Source of the DNA: Narthecium ossifragum
Lineage: Eukaryota > Streptophyta > Magnoliopsida > Dioscoreales > Nartheciaceae
Length of the DNA: 64,000 bases
Direction of reading: 5' to 3'
NCBI GenBank assembly: GCA_963920575.1
Contig: OY986964.1
Span: 17,797,987-17,861,986 of the forward strand
Part shown: positions 54,873-64,000 of the stretch, piece by piece
How positions within the stretch are numbered: position 1 is the stretch's first letter
How the letters are laid out: the number at the start of each line of letters is the position of its first letter
Position numbers and translations under genes: made by a program
The notes under the pieces: generated by a model
Databases searched by the model: none
What the model was told of the DNA's origin: nothing
What the model saw: only the letters and a program-made list of their open reading frames with translations

Positions 54873-57665
54873 AAAGGTTTGAAACATAACTTGCTTAGCA
54901 TTAGTCAATTATGTGATAAAGGTAACAAAGTTATTTTTGAAGATTCAAAATGCTATGTTAAGAATGCTCTTAGTGATAAAATCTTGTTAGTAGGTCATCG
55001 TGATGGTAATGTATACACATTTTATTTAAATGATCTTGTTTGTCATGATGATCTATGTCTTAGTGCTTGAAATGATAATTCATGATTATGGCATAGAAGA
55101 CTTGGACATGCTCACATTGATTTAATTTCCAAACTCTCTCGAAAAGACCTTGTTCTTGGACTTCCCAAGATCAAATTCGAAAAAGAAAAGATTTGTGATG
55201 CATGTCAAAGAGGAAAACAAGTAAAATCCTCTTTCAAGTCTAAAGATGTAGTTTCTACCACAAGAGCACTAGAACTCATTCATATGGACCTTTTTGGGCC
55301 TACTAAACCAACTAGCTTAGGTGGTAGCTCATATGGATTTGTTTTAGTAGATGACTACACTAGATACACTTGGGTGATTTTCCTTGCACACAAAGATGAA
55401 GTCTTTGAGGAATTCACCAACTTTTGTAGAAGAGTCCAAAATGAGAAAGGTATTCTCATTACATGCATTAGAAGTGATAATGGAGGAGAATTCAAGAACT
55501 CCCATCTAGAAAATGGTGTTGTTGAAAGGAAAAATAGAACCCTACAAGACATGGCTAGAACTTTATTATGTGAGAATAATCTTCCTAAGTATTTTTGGGC
55601 CGAAGCAATCAATACTTCTTGCCATGTGATAAATAGAGTAACCTTCAGACCCATTTTGAAGAAAACCCCTTATGAGCTTTGGAAAGGAAGAATTCCAAAT
55701 ATTGGGTACTTTAGAGCTTTTGGTTGCAAATGTTTTATCTTGAACAATGGCAAGGATAGTCTTGGAAAATTTGATGCTAGATCCGATGAAGGAGTCTTTC
55801 TTGGATATTCGGGAAGAAGTAAAAGTTATAGAATCTTCAATAAAAGGACTTTGGTGGTTGAAGAATCAATGCATGTGACATTTGATGAAATGATTTTAAT
55901 TCCTAGTAGAATTAATAATGGTAAAGATGAGGAAATCCCAAATGACAAATCAAAAGACTTATTGGATGAAACCCAAAATGATGTTGAAGAATTGAATGTT
56001 AGATTTGAGGAATCCCTTGAGATTATACCTAGTGATCAACATCATGAGTTGCCAAAGGATTGGAAGTATGCATCTTCGCACCCAAAGGAATTGATAATTG
56101 GTGAACCATCAAGAGGAATCCAAACTAGATCTTCATTAAATACATGTGCAAATCTAGCATTCCTATCTCAAATTGAGCCTAAAACGATAGAGGAAGCACT
56201 AGAGGATGATCATTGGATCCTAGCAATGCAAGAAGAGTTGAATCAATTTGAAAGAAATGAAGTTTGGAATTTGATACCTAGACCTCATGATCATCCCGTT
56301 ATAGGTACTAAATGGGTGTTTAGAAACAAAATTGATGAATCGGGAACAATTACAAGGAATAAAGCTAGACTAGTTGCAAAAGGTTTCAATCAACAAGAAG
56401 GAATTGATTTTGATGAGACTTTTGCACTGGTAGCTAGACTTGAGGCAATAAGACTACTTCTAGCTTTTGCATCTTACAAAGATTTCAAATTATATCAAAT
56501 GGATGTTAAGAGTGCCTTCTTGAATGGTTTACTAAAAGAAGAAGTCTATGTTGAACAACCCCCCGGTTTTGAAGACTATAAATTGATGGATCATGTATTC
56601 AAACTCACTAAAGCCTTGTATGGATTAAAACAAGCTCCTAGAGCTTGGTATGAAAGGCTTAGCAAATTCATGATGGATAATGATTTTTGTAGAGGAAAAG
56701 TTGATACTACATTGTTTACCAAATCAAAAGGCAAAGATTTGCTCTTGGTTCAACTTTGTGAAGAATTTTCCACATGCATGCAAAGTGAGTTTGAGATGAG
56801 TTTAATGGGTGAACTCAATTATTTTCTTGGTTTACAAATCATTCAAACTCGAGGTGGGATCTTTATTAATCAAGCTAAATATACTAGAGACCTACTCAAG
56901 AAATATGATTTTGTAGAATCCAAAATTTATAGAACCCCCATGTGTACAACACTAAAACTAGACAAGGATGAAGATGGAAAACCAGTTGAATAAACACTTT
57001 ATAGAGGGATGATTGGTTCTTTACTCTATTTGACCGCTAGTAGACCAGACATCATATTTAGTGTTTGCCTTTGTGCTAGATATCAATCTTGTCCTAAGGA
57101 ATCACATTTGGTTGCGGTCAAGAGGATTTTTAGATATCTAATAGGAACCCAAAATTATGGTTTGTGGTATCCTAGAAGATCATCTTTTGATCTAATTGGC
57201 TACTCCGATGCGGATTTTGCCGGATGTAGACTTGATAGAAAAAGCACAAGTGGTACATGTCACTTTCTTGGTCATGCACTTGTTTCTTGGTTCTCCAAGA
57301 AGCAAAATTCAGTTGCTTTATCCACCGCCGAAGCGGAATACATTGCGGCGGGTAGTTATTGTGCACAATTACTTTGGATGAAAATGCAATTGGAAGATTA
57401 CAACATACATGTAGGCAAAATGCCCATTAGATGTGACAACACTAGTGCCATAAACTTATCCAAAAATCCCATCTTGCATTCTAGAACAAAGCACATAGAA
57501 ATTAGACATCATTTCCTTCGTGATCATGCACAAAAAGCAAATATTGCACTTGAGTTTGTTAGCACCGAACATCAAATTGCATATATTCTAACCAAACCCT
57601 TGAGTGAAGACAGAATTCTCTATCTACTAAGGGAGCTTGGGATGTCCAATGGATGTCCAAAATAA
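54873..57665 (+). pseudogene. Ty1/copia pol (GAG-pre-integrase, integrase, RT, RNase H)
   Basis: One frame runs the whole length. GAG-pre-integrase opens with GLKHNLLSISQLCDKG and [16 protein letters not shown], and zinc ligands CDACQRGK follow. Integrase has MDLFGP (first Asp) and RSDNGGEF (second Asp). About 20 residues are then missing before [19 protein letters not shown], destroying the DD35E spacing. RT has [33 protein letters not shown] and [20 protein letters not shown], but LLLVQ jumps to [13 protein letters not shown], so the YVDD catalytic segment (about 14 residues) is deleted in frame. RNase H (YSDADFAGCRLDRKSTSG, STAEAEYIAA) is intact. Stops: TGA 55068, TGA about 55083 and TAA 56991 (probably from CAA). 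It ends with TAA at 57663. Confidence 0.93.
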
Positions 57666-57878
57666 AGGAGTTAAAAGGAAAAGGTATGGTCACCTCTTTA
57701 ACTGCTTTTCATACCATATTCAACTTGAATGCTAAATTTTGGTAAATTAAGTAAATATCATGATTAATGAGTGATTTTTGTCTCATAATATTTAGTTACA
57801 CGTGCTTGCAAAGATTTGTGATGTTTTGATTTAAAAATGATTTTAAATTGAATTTCAAAACTCACTTTCTGGGACTGA

Positions 57879-58150
57879 CGGTCGATCCAGCCTTCTTGAC
57901 GGTCGACCGTGCGTACCTTCGCACTGGACAGTCGACCGCCAACCTCCTCGGATCGACCGTGGAATGTCGTTTTTAAACCCCTTGTGTGCCACGGTCAACC
58001 GCAAACTGCGTTGGATCGACCGTGCGATGGTTTTTACACAAAATGTGTGCGACGGTCGACCGCCAAGTATTTGGATCGACCGTCGGCTTTTATTTTCACA
58101 CAAAACGCTCGCGACGGTCGACCGCCAACTTCTTACGGTCAACCGCCACG
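57879..58150 (+). promoter_or_regulatory. GGTCGACC palindrome array upstream of the copia 3' ORF
   Basis: About ten GGTCGAYC/GATCGACC cores occur in 270 bp as imperfect tandem units of about 60-68 bp containing TGTGTGCGACGGTCGACCGCCAA and TTGGATCGACCGT. A TATA-like ACTTAAATAGGGG follows at 58163-58175, then a CT-rich leader and an ATG at 58342. It resembles an internal promoter. Confidence 0.55.
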
Positions 58151-58341
58151 GACCGTTTGACAACTTAAATAGGGGCTTTTTCGTCTTTTCCACTCCAATC
58201 TCCCCTTATAACTCCCGATCACCCTTCATTCACCTCTCTGGTTCGACCGTGCCCTAAGTCCTCAAAACGTCCGCAACTCCTCCTCCTCTCTCTCTCTCAA
58301 GCCGATCTCCTCTTCCCACTCAAAACCCTAACCAGCTGGAG

Positions 58342-59571
58342 ATGCCTCAGACCAAGAATGTTGGTCCTCCTTCACCTGAGGAACCAAGTCCAGTTGCAAA
58401 ACGGAAAAAGCCAGCTGCCAAGAAGCCACCCGGGTCATAGAAAGCTAAAGGAGCTCAAGGAGGTTCTTCATCAAATCCTCAACCTACCCCTTCCTACGAC
58501 GACTACTTCTTCCTAGATATGAAGAGGTATAAAACCTGGCCTGATTTTAAGGATAAATTCGTTGTCTCGGGTAGGGCTTTACAATTGCCTGCAGGGAAGG
58601 AACGTGTAGTTGAACAATATTTTACTGATATGGGTTGGAAGAAATTCCTAGAAATGCCTCAGTACATATATCCCGAAATGGTTAGGTACTTTTATTGCAA
58701 TATGACTGAGGATATAGATGATGAAGGTTATGTAGCTATTACTAGCTATGTCTATGGTAATGAATTCAAAATTACCATAGATTGGTTGAATGAGTTACTA
58801 AATGCACCTAATCAAGGAGAGTGCATTTACTTCACTTCATATGAGGATTTCAATAGAGCTGATAAGGACAAACAAGGTAGGAAGGCAATCCTTAAGGCCC
58901 TACTTGTTGAGAAAAATCCTATAGAGCTAAATAGCCTACACCAAAAATTTAGGGAGCTTGCCCATTTCCTAGGAACAAACCTATTTCCTAAGCTTGGTCA
59001 TCATGATCATTTAAAACCCATCCATGCCTATGTTCTTTCATGCATGGTTCGGTAGAAGCCTATTAACCTAGGTTATCTCCTTATCAAGGAGATGCTTAAT
59101 ATAAATGCTAGGCAATCTCTTCCTTTTGGGGGGCTTCTAACAACAATTTTCCAAGCCCTAACCCTAAACCTAGCCGATGATGAACGGAAACCTCTTTCTC
59201 AACCATTCAACAAGTCCACCTACAAGAGGATGAAGGCCGCCAAACGAGCTCTAGGCCTCAGTTGGCCTGATGTCAGTGGAGATGAAGAAGATGAGCCCCA
59301 AGAAGAACATGATGAAGAAAATGTAGGGGGAGAGCCTCTACTTGAAGGACATCAAGGAGAAGCCTCTAATAGCCGAGTTCGTCGAACCACGGCACAAAGG
59401 CTTGATGATCTCGAAGCTAGAATGGGAAAAATGGAACTAAGTCCAGGGGACATCAAGACTTCCAAAGCAATGATCACCGGAGATCAAGCCAAGATGTCTC
59501 AACAACTTGACGAGATTTTCACCTACATCAAGAATGAATTTCCACCTGGCACTCCTTCAGCAAGCCTCTAG
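58342..59571 (+). pseudogene. Copia 3' ORF, putative plant transposon protein type, two nonsense codons
   Basis: ATG at 58342 starts MPQTKNVGPPSPEEP with a basic KRKKPAAKKPP patch. After a TAG at 58438 the frame continues with YKTWPDFKDKFVVSGRAL, FTDMGWKKFLEMPQYIYPEMVRYFYCNM and VYGNEFKITIDWLNELLNAPNQGECIYF, the pattern of the putative plant transposon protein domain. A second TAG at 59053 (probably from CAG) precedes KPINLGYLLIKEMLNINARQSLPFGGLLT. The C-terminus has an acidic stretch and a probable coiled coil (RRTTAQRLDDLEARMGKMEL) and ends at 59569-59571. Total about 409 codons. The role is unknown. Position after pol parallels env-like or accessory ORFs of Sireviruses. Confidence 0.8.
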
Positions 59572-60095
59572 TGATTGATCCTAATTCCCCATCCTCCTTA
59601 TCTCTTTTTGATAATGCCAAAGGGGGAGAAAAAGTGTGATGTGATGAATGTGAACAATAGCCCTACATTTCTACATTTCAGATCTTTACTTTTGTATTTT
59701 GGAAAACCTTTTTTTTGAAATGAAAGTCTTGTAATTTCAAGTTTTCCAAATGATTTTGTTGTATGAAATGTTGGAATCTTTTGAATGAAATAGAGATGTG
59801 TTTGGATATTGCTATGATGTATTAATACAATGTTATAATTCAATATGAAATCACTTCATGAAAGCTTAAATGTTGTTATTGAAAAGAAGTGAACATGCCA
59901 AAATCCAAACCACTTTGTCAACATATCTTGAATGGAACTTTTAATATCATTTTAAAGATATATGACTTATGTGCATCATGAAAACCAACTTTAGAATACG
60001 TATTTTGAAAGAAAATGATGCATTGGTTGAGGGGGAGTCAAAATATTTTATCATCACACATTTAAAAGGATTGTCATCCTCAAAAAGGGGGAGAT
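59572..60095 (+). other. Copia 3' untranslated region with polypurine tract
   Basis: This is AT-rich and non-coding. The stretch CAAAAAGGGGGAGAT at 60081-60095 immediately precedes the LTR and is the polypurine tract, in the form typical of Sireviruses. A similar AAAGGGGGAGAAAAAGTG lies at 59619-59636. Confidence 0.85.
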
Positions 60096-60213
60096 TGTTG
60101 ATCCTAACCTTGTTTTGATGATGCCAATATACATTAAATGATAAAAATATATGTTTAATATTTATTACCCCTTTAATTGGAAATCTAAAATTCATGTTTA
60201 AGTCATTTTCGTA

Positions 60214-60720
60214 CTGACGGTCGATGCAAGGATCGACCGTGGGAATGTGGCGGTCGATCCATGGATCGACCGTAGTGAATGGTTCATGCTTGGCTATATG
60301 CGTATTGACGCGACGGTCGATCGGTGCATCGACCATTGGAAGCGTTTTTCTTGACAGAGGCTTACGGACGATGCGACGGTCAATGCGGCGGTCGACCGTG
60401 GCGCATTAATGAAGAATGTGAAGATGCGACGGTCGATCGGTGCATCGACCCTGAGAAGCATTTTTCTTCACAGAGACTGACGGACGATGCGACGGTCGAT
60501 GCGGCGGTCGACCGTGGCGCATATATGAAGAAATATCAAGGAGCGACGGTCGATCCGAGCATCAACCCTGGGAAGGGACTTTCTCAACAAAGGCTCACGG
60601 ACGATGTGACGGTCGATGTCACGGTCGACCGTAAGAGCGACGGACGATGCGTGGATCGACCGTCGACCAAAGAGGCTGAGTTTTTTATACGTGACGGACG
60701 ATGGACAGATCGACCGCCAG
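60214..60720 (+). promoter_or_regulatory. GGTCGAYC inverted-repeat array of the copia LTR
   Basis: About seven inverted repeats are present. 60217-60240 has 9-bp arms ACGGTCGAT/ATCGACCGT around GCAAGG. 60251-60272 is a perfect 22-bp palindrome with a CCATGG centre. From 60302 a tandem unit of about 120 bp repeats roughly three times. The array ends about 100 bp upstream of a TATA box. Confidence 0.65.
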
Positions 60721-60819
60721 CAGCGCGCAGAGTAAAAAACTAGCCGTTGGAGAGTTGCAGGGAGCCGTTGGAGAGTTGCAGGGAGCCGTTGGACCTCCTT
60801 GTTGAGCTGGTTGAAGCCC

Positions 60820-60830
60820 ATCTATAAGTA
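60820..60830 (+). promoter_or_regulatory. TATA box of the copia LTR
   Basis: ATCTATAAGTA lies downstream of the palindrome array in a stretch without other TATA candidates. Confidence 0.6.
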
Positions 60831-61293
60831 TTTTCTTGATGTAAACTTGCCAGAATTTTTATCATTATTATTGAGATCATTTGAGCAAGTTATAGGAAAT
60901 ATTTCTACTTATTCTCCTTGAGCTAAAACCTTTGTAAATCTTCTTCAAGTGTGAAGAAGTATTTTGAGAGTTGTTCAAACAGCAAGTGGCTGTGATTGTA
61001 AGGTCACCAAGCACCAGGAAGCTTGGAGGAAAAGCTTGTAAGGGATTTGCAAGTAGTGGAACCTCAAGGAGAGCCTTGAGAGACGTGGACGTAGACCAAG
61101 AGTTTGGTCGAACCACTATAAATCGGAGTCATCTCTCTAACCCTTCCTTCAGTTAATGCTTGCATGCTATTGTAGTTAAGTTTCTTTTTGTTTCCAAGCA
61201 TTCAAGCTGTTAGATCTTTTTCTATCTGAATTTTCCATTAATCTAGTTTTTCGAAAAGAGTCCAATTCACCCCCCTCTTGGACCTTCAGAACT

Positions 61294-61611
61294 GCCCGGC
61301 ACCTCTGGTCCTGCAACTGTGCCTCCACTACTAAGGCGCAGTTCAAAACTGCTGGGTACGTCTAGAAGTGGTGGGAACACGTCTGTCGTCTGATCTCTGG
61401 CCGAAGTCCCCACTCGAACTGCCGTGCACTGGCTGTCAGATCTGCTACGACTGCCCCAACAAAACAGTACCAGATGTGTGAACCGGGTGGCATACTGCTG
61501 AACAGAGGGAGTACCCTACAGAAGGGACTGGTACTCACGGGACAGGGCGTCATGCGTACTCTCCGGGAAGTACGCGTCCAAGAACAACACCTTGAACTCC
61601 TCCCACAACGG
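61294..61611 (-). pseudogene. gag middle part of the minus-strand chromovirus
   Basis: On the minus strand the gag capsid-like region is readable in pieces. The segment EAQLQDQRCRAVP near 61330-61294 continues in register at 54208. The segment was isolated by the composite insertion on one side and by the solo LTR on the other. Confidence 0.65.
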
Positions 61612-63184
61612 CTCGTTGATCGCTCGCAAACGTCGTCGTTAAAACATTGCTAACCTCAATCAAATCTTAAATTTATATCCTTGTTCAATCACTAATACTA
61701 CTAAGTAGACTAGTGGTGAAATCCGGAGTCGAACCACAGGGAATTACTAGGAAAACCAAAATCGATTCTCAAAACTCTTGATCTAAGTCAAACACTTCAA
61801 TGACAGATTGATCTAACTGAAATTATCTAAGAAAGCAAAAGAAAATATTATGGTTTTAATCAGATGGAAAAAGATGTTTTAGGAAATACACAATCCACCC
61901 TAGTTTCACCCTTAATCTTCCATAGTTATCATCTTGATCACTTCTCTAAGTATTATGGATCGTATGGCTACAAGCTCACACAAATCCCTAAAAGAAGGTT
62001 TTATGTTCCCTACGGCATAACCTATCTTTGTTTGGCATAAATCATCTTCGGTCCTACCATTATCTTAAGTTATTCTACTCCTAATGACCTTAGCATGACT
62101 TATCTTCACGTAGCATAGGTTATCTCAAAAGTAAATCACAAACCACATGCAAACTATCTCATGAATCTCTACACTCAAGTACAACCATCATGTAGGACTA
62201 ATAATACGTCAACGAAACTCTGTTCCTTCAACTCTATAATCATTAAAATCATATTCATGAGATTATACTTAGAGAAGTTCACAAAAATCCAACTATGAAA
62301 GATTAAAAGTTACACTAGGGTTTCATGGTATTCCTAAGAACAAGAAAACTAGCCACTCATCTCTTGGAAATCAGCCATAGGTGTAGAAGATGAAGCCGTC
62401 GATCCCCGCAGAAAGATCGCCGTCTTCAAAACCCTCACCTTCTCCTCCAAAAGTGCTCCAAAAGATGATATTTTTCGGCTGGAAGACCCCTTTTTATATT
62501 AGAAACCCTCAACCTGCAAATTAGGAGTCCTAACAGAGGTTAAACTCTAATTTCCCTAATTTCCGGGTCGCTAACGTCACCGGAGCGATCGATCGGACTC
62601 AAACCGATCGATCGGACTTCCCAGTTTGACTGGGTTAATAACTGCCACGTCATCAGCTTCCATATTCTTCAACTTCTACTCGGAATTCCGATTTGTAATC
62701 AACTCTGAAGCCAATCTGTACGGAATCTGGGAAAGTCTTCAACAGAAAAGTGCTAGATCTGGAAGTCTTCTGTCATCTCCACTTTATTTCATAATATTCT
62801 GATTAATGTAAAATATTTGGCGAATATCCTCTTCAGCATCGACGGAGCAGCTTTCCAGCCTGTAAATCTTCATCTATTCTTCAAACTGTCATCATACCAT
62901 CAGGAATCTCGCAATGTGTCCAACAGCAACATTGTAGATCTCTGAGCCTTCTACATTGTCCCAAAATTTCAGAATATTTCGAGTTTCAGAGAATATCTGG
63001 CGAATATTTTCCCAATGGTCGATGAAGCTGTATTTTTCTTCATTTTAGCCGAATTTCTTGTATCTCTTCTCAAACCATGATTAAACCTGAAATCAAGCAA
63101 CATGATATCAAATACACCTACTCTAGGCCTAACAAAGGTAATTTAAGGGGTTTAATTAGGAATAATTAGTGACTTATCACTCAT
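61612..63184 (-). mobile_element. Solo LTR, family D, with CTCRT target duplication
   Basis: The LTR body is 61617-63179 (1563 bp). On the minus strand it starts TGATAAGTCACTAATT and ends GCGATCA. Flanks are CTCGT (61612-61616) and CTCAT (63180-63184). It is the better-preserved copy: a GATCGATC pair lies at 62585-62628 and a TATA-like AATATAAAAAGG (minus) at 62489-62500. It is about 165 bp longer than the copy at 14169, largely because a segment near 62650-62900 is absent there. Confidence 0.9.
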
Positions 63185-63790
63185 CTCCGTCACTAGTGTG
63201 TTGGGCGGTGCACCAATAGTCAAGAGCGTCTCCGTCAAACAAAAATGCCATGAGGGTGACCCGGATCCGGTCATCCTCGATAAAGAGAGCGTCGAGGACG
63301 CGCGTGACTCCCCTAAGCCAGCCGTTTGCTGTAGTCGGATCTCCAGTCTCACCACTGAACCTAGACGGGTTCAACCACTAGAAATCCATCATGACAGCCA
63401 CCGCGGCCCACCCGTCGACAGGGGCAAGGACCCTCTCCTCACTGAGAAAAGCCTCCTCCCGTGCGACCGAAACCGTTGCTGGTGATTGCGCAGCCCGCCT
63501 AACTCGTACCGCCCTGACATGGACCTCCCTGCTTGGTCGGGCGGGGCGACCGGGTCGTGCCCCGCCCTGACCAACATCCAAAAGCCGGTCTCGTGCTCCC
63601 GACATCTGCGCAATCACCAACGACAAACGAGCGTCCACTCGTCAGAAACGGCAAAACAAACAACACATCGAAAAAGTAAAAAGCATAACACATCACAGAA
63701 GAGCATGCACGGTTGTTCTAGACATAGAACTAACCCATCCCATGTTCAATCTCAACCGAATCCTGATCCTAACCATGGGACCCATAGCCT
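63185..63790 (-). pseudogene. gag N-terminal part of the minus-strand chromovirus
   Basis: Minus-strand frame from ATG at about 63605 reads MSGARDRLLDVGQGGARPGR and continues through VAREEAFLSEERVLAPVDG, the same N-terminus as at 45568. Capsid-like sequence (RFSGETGDPTTANGWLRGVTRVLDALF, then FLFDGDALDYW) follows at 63365-63200 in a shifted frame. Confidence 0.8.
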
Positions 63791-63792
63791 AA

Positions 63793-63804
63793 GCTCTGAT
63801 ACCA
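63793..63804 (-). promoter_or_regulatory. Primer-binding site, initiator tRNA-Met
   Basis: On the minus strand TGGTATCAGAGC lies 3 bp after the end of the 5' LTR. Confidence 0.92.
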
Positions 63805-63807
63805 AGT

Positions 63808-64000
63808 TGTCACGCCTTGACCTGCGAAAGGCCAACTGGGCCAGGCGACGCGAACCGAAACCTAACAAACTGTGAAAAAATTTGACGAAGGTTACCTCTA
63901 ACCTGATGGTCTCCCTAAACAGTTCATCAAACACCCTCAATTACAAATTAAAGATTTAAGAAACCTCAAGGTTAAAGATATCAAATCCCAAAATATAATA
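63808..64000 (-). repeat. 5' LTR of the minus-strand chromovirus, cut by window edge
   Basis: It begins TGTCACGCCTTGACCTGCG on the plus strand, the reverse complement of a family A-like LTR end, and matches 48104-48300. Most of it lies beyond the window. Confidence 0.88.

Larger units (their letters stand above)
60096..61288 (+). repeat. Copia 3' LTR
   Basis: It starts TGTTGATCCTAACC and ends CTTGGACCTTCA (1193 bp). It contains the Sirevirus-like TTCACCCCCCTCTTGG end (about 61266-61281), a GGTCGACC array (60214-60720) and a TATA box at 60821. Its 5' partner is absent from the window. Confidence 0.88.
54209..61293 (+). mobile_element. Composite TRIM/copia insertion with GAACT target duplication
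   Basis: The block 54214-61288 is flanked by perfect GAACT at 54209-54213 and 61289-61293, inside the minus-strand gag. Its left end is the LTR of a miniature element (TGTTGGTTGC) and its right end is the unrelated 3' LTR of a copia element (ending GGACCTTCA). The copia part lacks its 5' LTR, primer-binding site, gag and protease. The gag reading frame is continuous across the repaired junction, which supports the block as one insertion unit. Confidence 0.75.

Noticed and set aside
57879..58150. Regularly spaced direct repeats suggesting a CRISPR-like array
   Set aside because: Repeats are degenerate palindromes with unequal spacing inside a plant retroelement, and no cas-like gene exists.

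Overview
The window looks like gene-poor nuclear DNA from a flowering plant, almost certainly pericentromeric or intergenic heterochromatin. Every recognisable coding segment belongs to a plant transposable element: Ty3/gypsy chromovirus (Tekay/Del-like), Ty3/gypsy Athila/Tat-like, Ty1/copia (Sirevirus-like), a Cassandra 5S-derived TRIM, a second miniature LTR element, a Tourist-like MITE and a Helitron. I found no host gene and no tRNA gene. The only rRNA-like sequence is the 5S-derived part of Cassandra LTRs. Species cannot be named from the sequence.

Layout. 1-2242 is a chromovirus-type LTR (family A, plus strand), joined to an Athila/Tat-like RT-RNaseH-integrase remnant (2243-3734), its long 3' region and a truncated 3' LTR (family C, to 5593). 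5594-8590 is a long chromovirus LTR (family B, plus). 8591-10898 is a minus-strand integrase tail joined directly to a family C LTR. 10899-17277 is the decayed interior of a minus-strand gypsy element. It holds a 935-bp-period tandem duplication and a solo LTR (family D, TSD GCAAT). Its 5' LTR (family B) spans 17278-26969 but is split by a complete LTR-gag-LTR element (TR-GAG type, 18283-24706, TSD ATAGY).

26970-41045 is element E, which has two unusual ORFs, arrays of GATCGATC palindromes and a 3' LTR. Its second ORF is broken by two insertions that each left a target duplication: a solo family A LTR (29732-32114) and a three-LTR Cassandra (32318-36721, TSD TCCAC). The Cassandra itself contains a MITE (TSD TAA) and another solo family A LTR (TSD CTGGT). 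41046-45196 is a 5'-truncated Helitron with Rep and Pif1-type helicase relics. 45197-48103 is a truncated plus-strand chromovirus. 48104 to beyond 64000 is a minus-strand chromovirus. It was entered by a composite TRIM/copia insertion (54214-61288, flanked by GAACT) and by another family D solo LTR (61617-63179).

The most striking shared theme is a palindromic module, GATCGATC or GGTCGACC cores arranged as short inverted repeats. It recurs in at least seven LTR families of different superfamilies. In most of them it sits just upstream of a TATA-like box. In the copia element and in element E, similar arrays also lie inside the element upstream of extra ORFs, where they look like internal promoters. 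Boundaries and target duplications were read by eye. Family assignments rest on recognised motifs and not on database searches.
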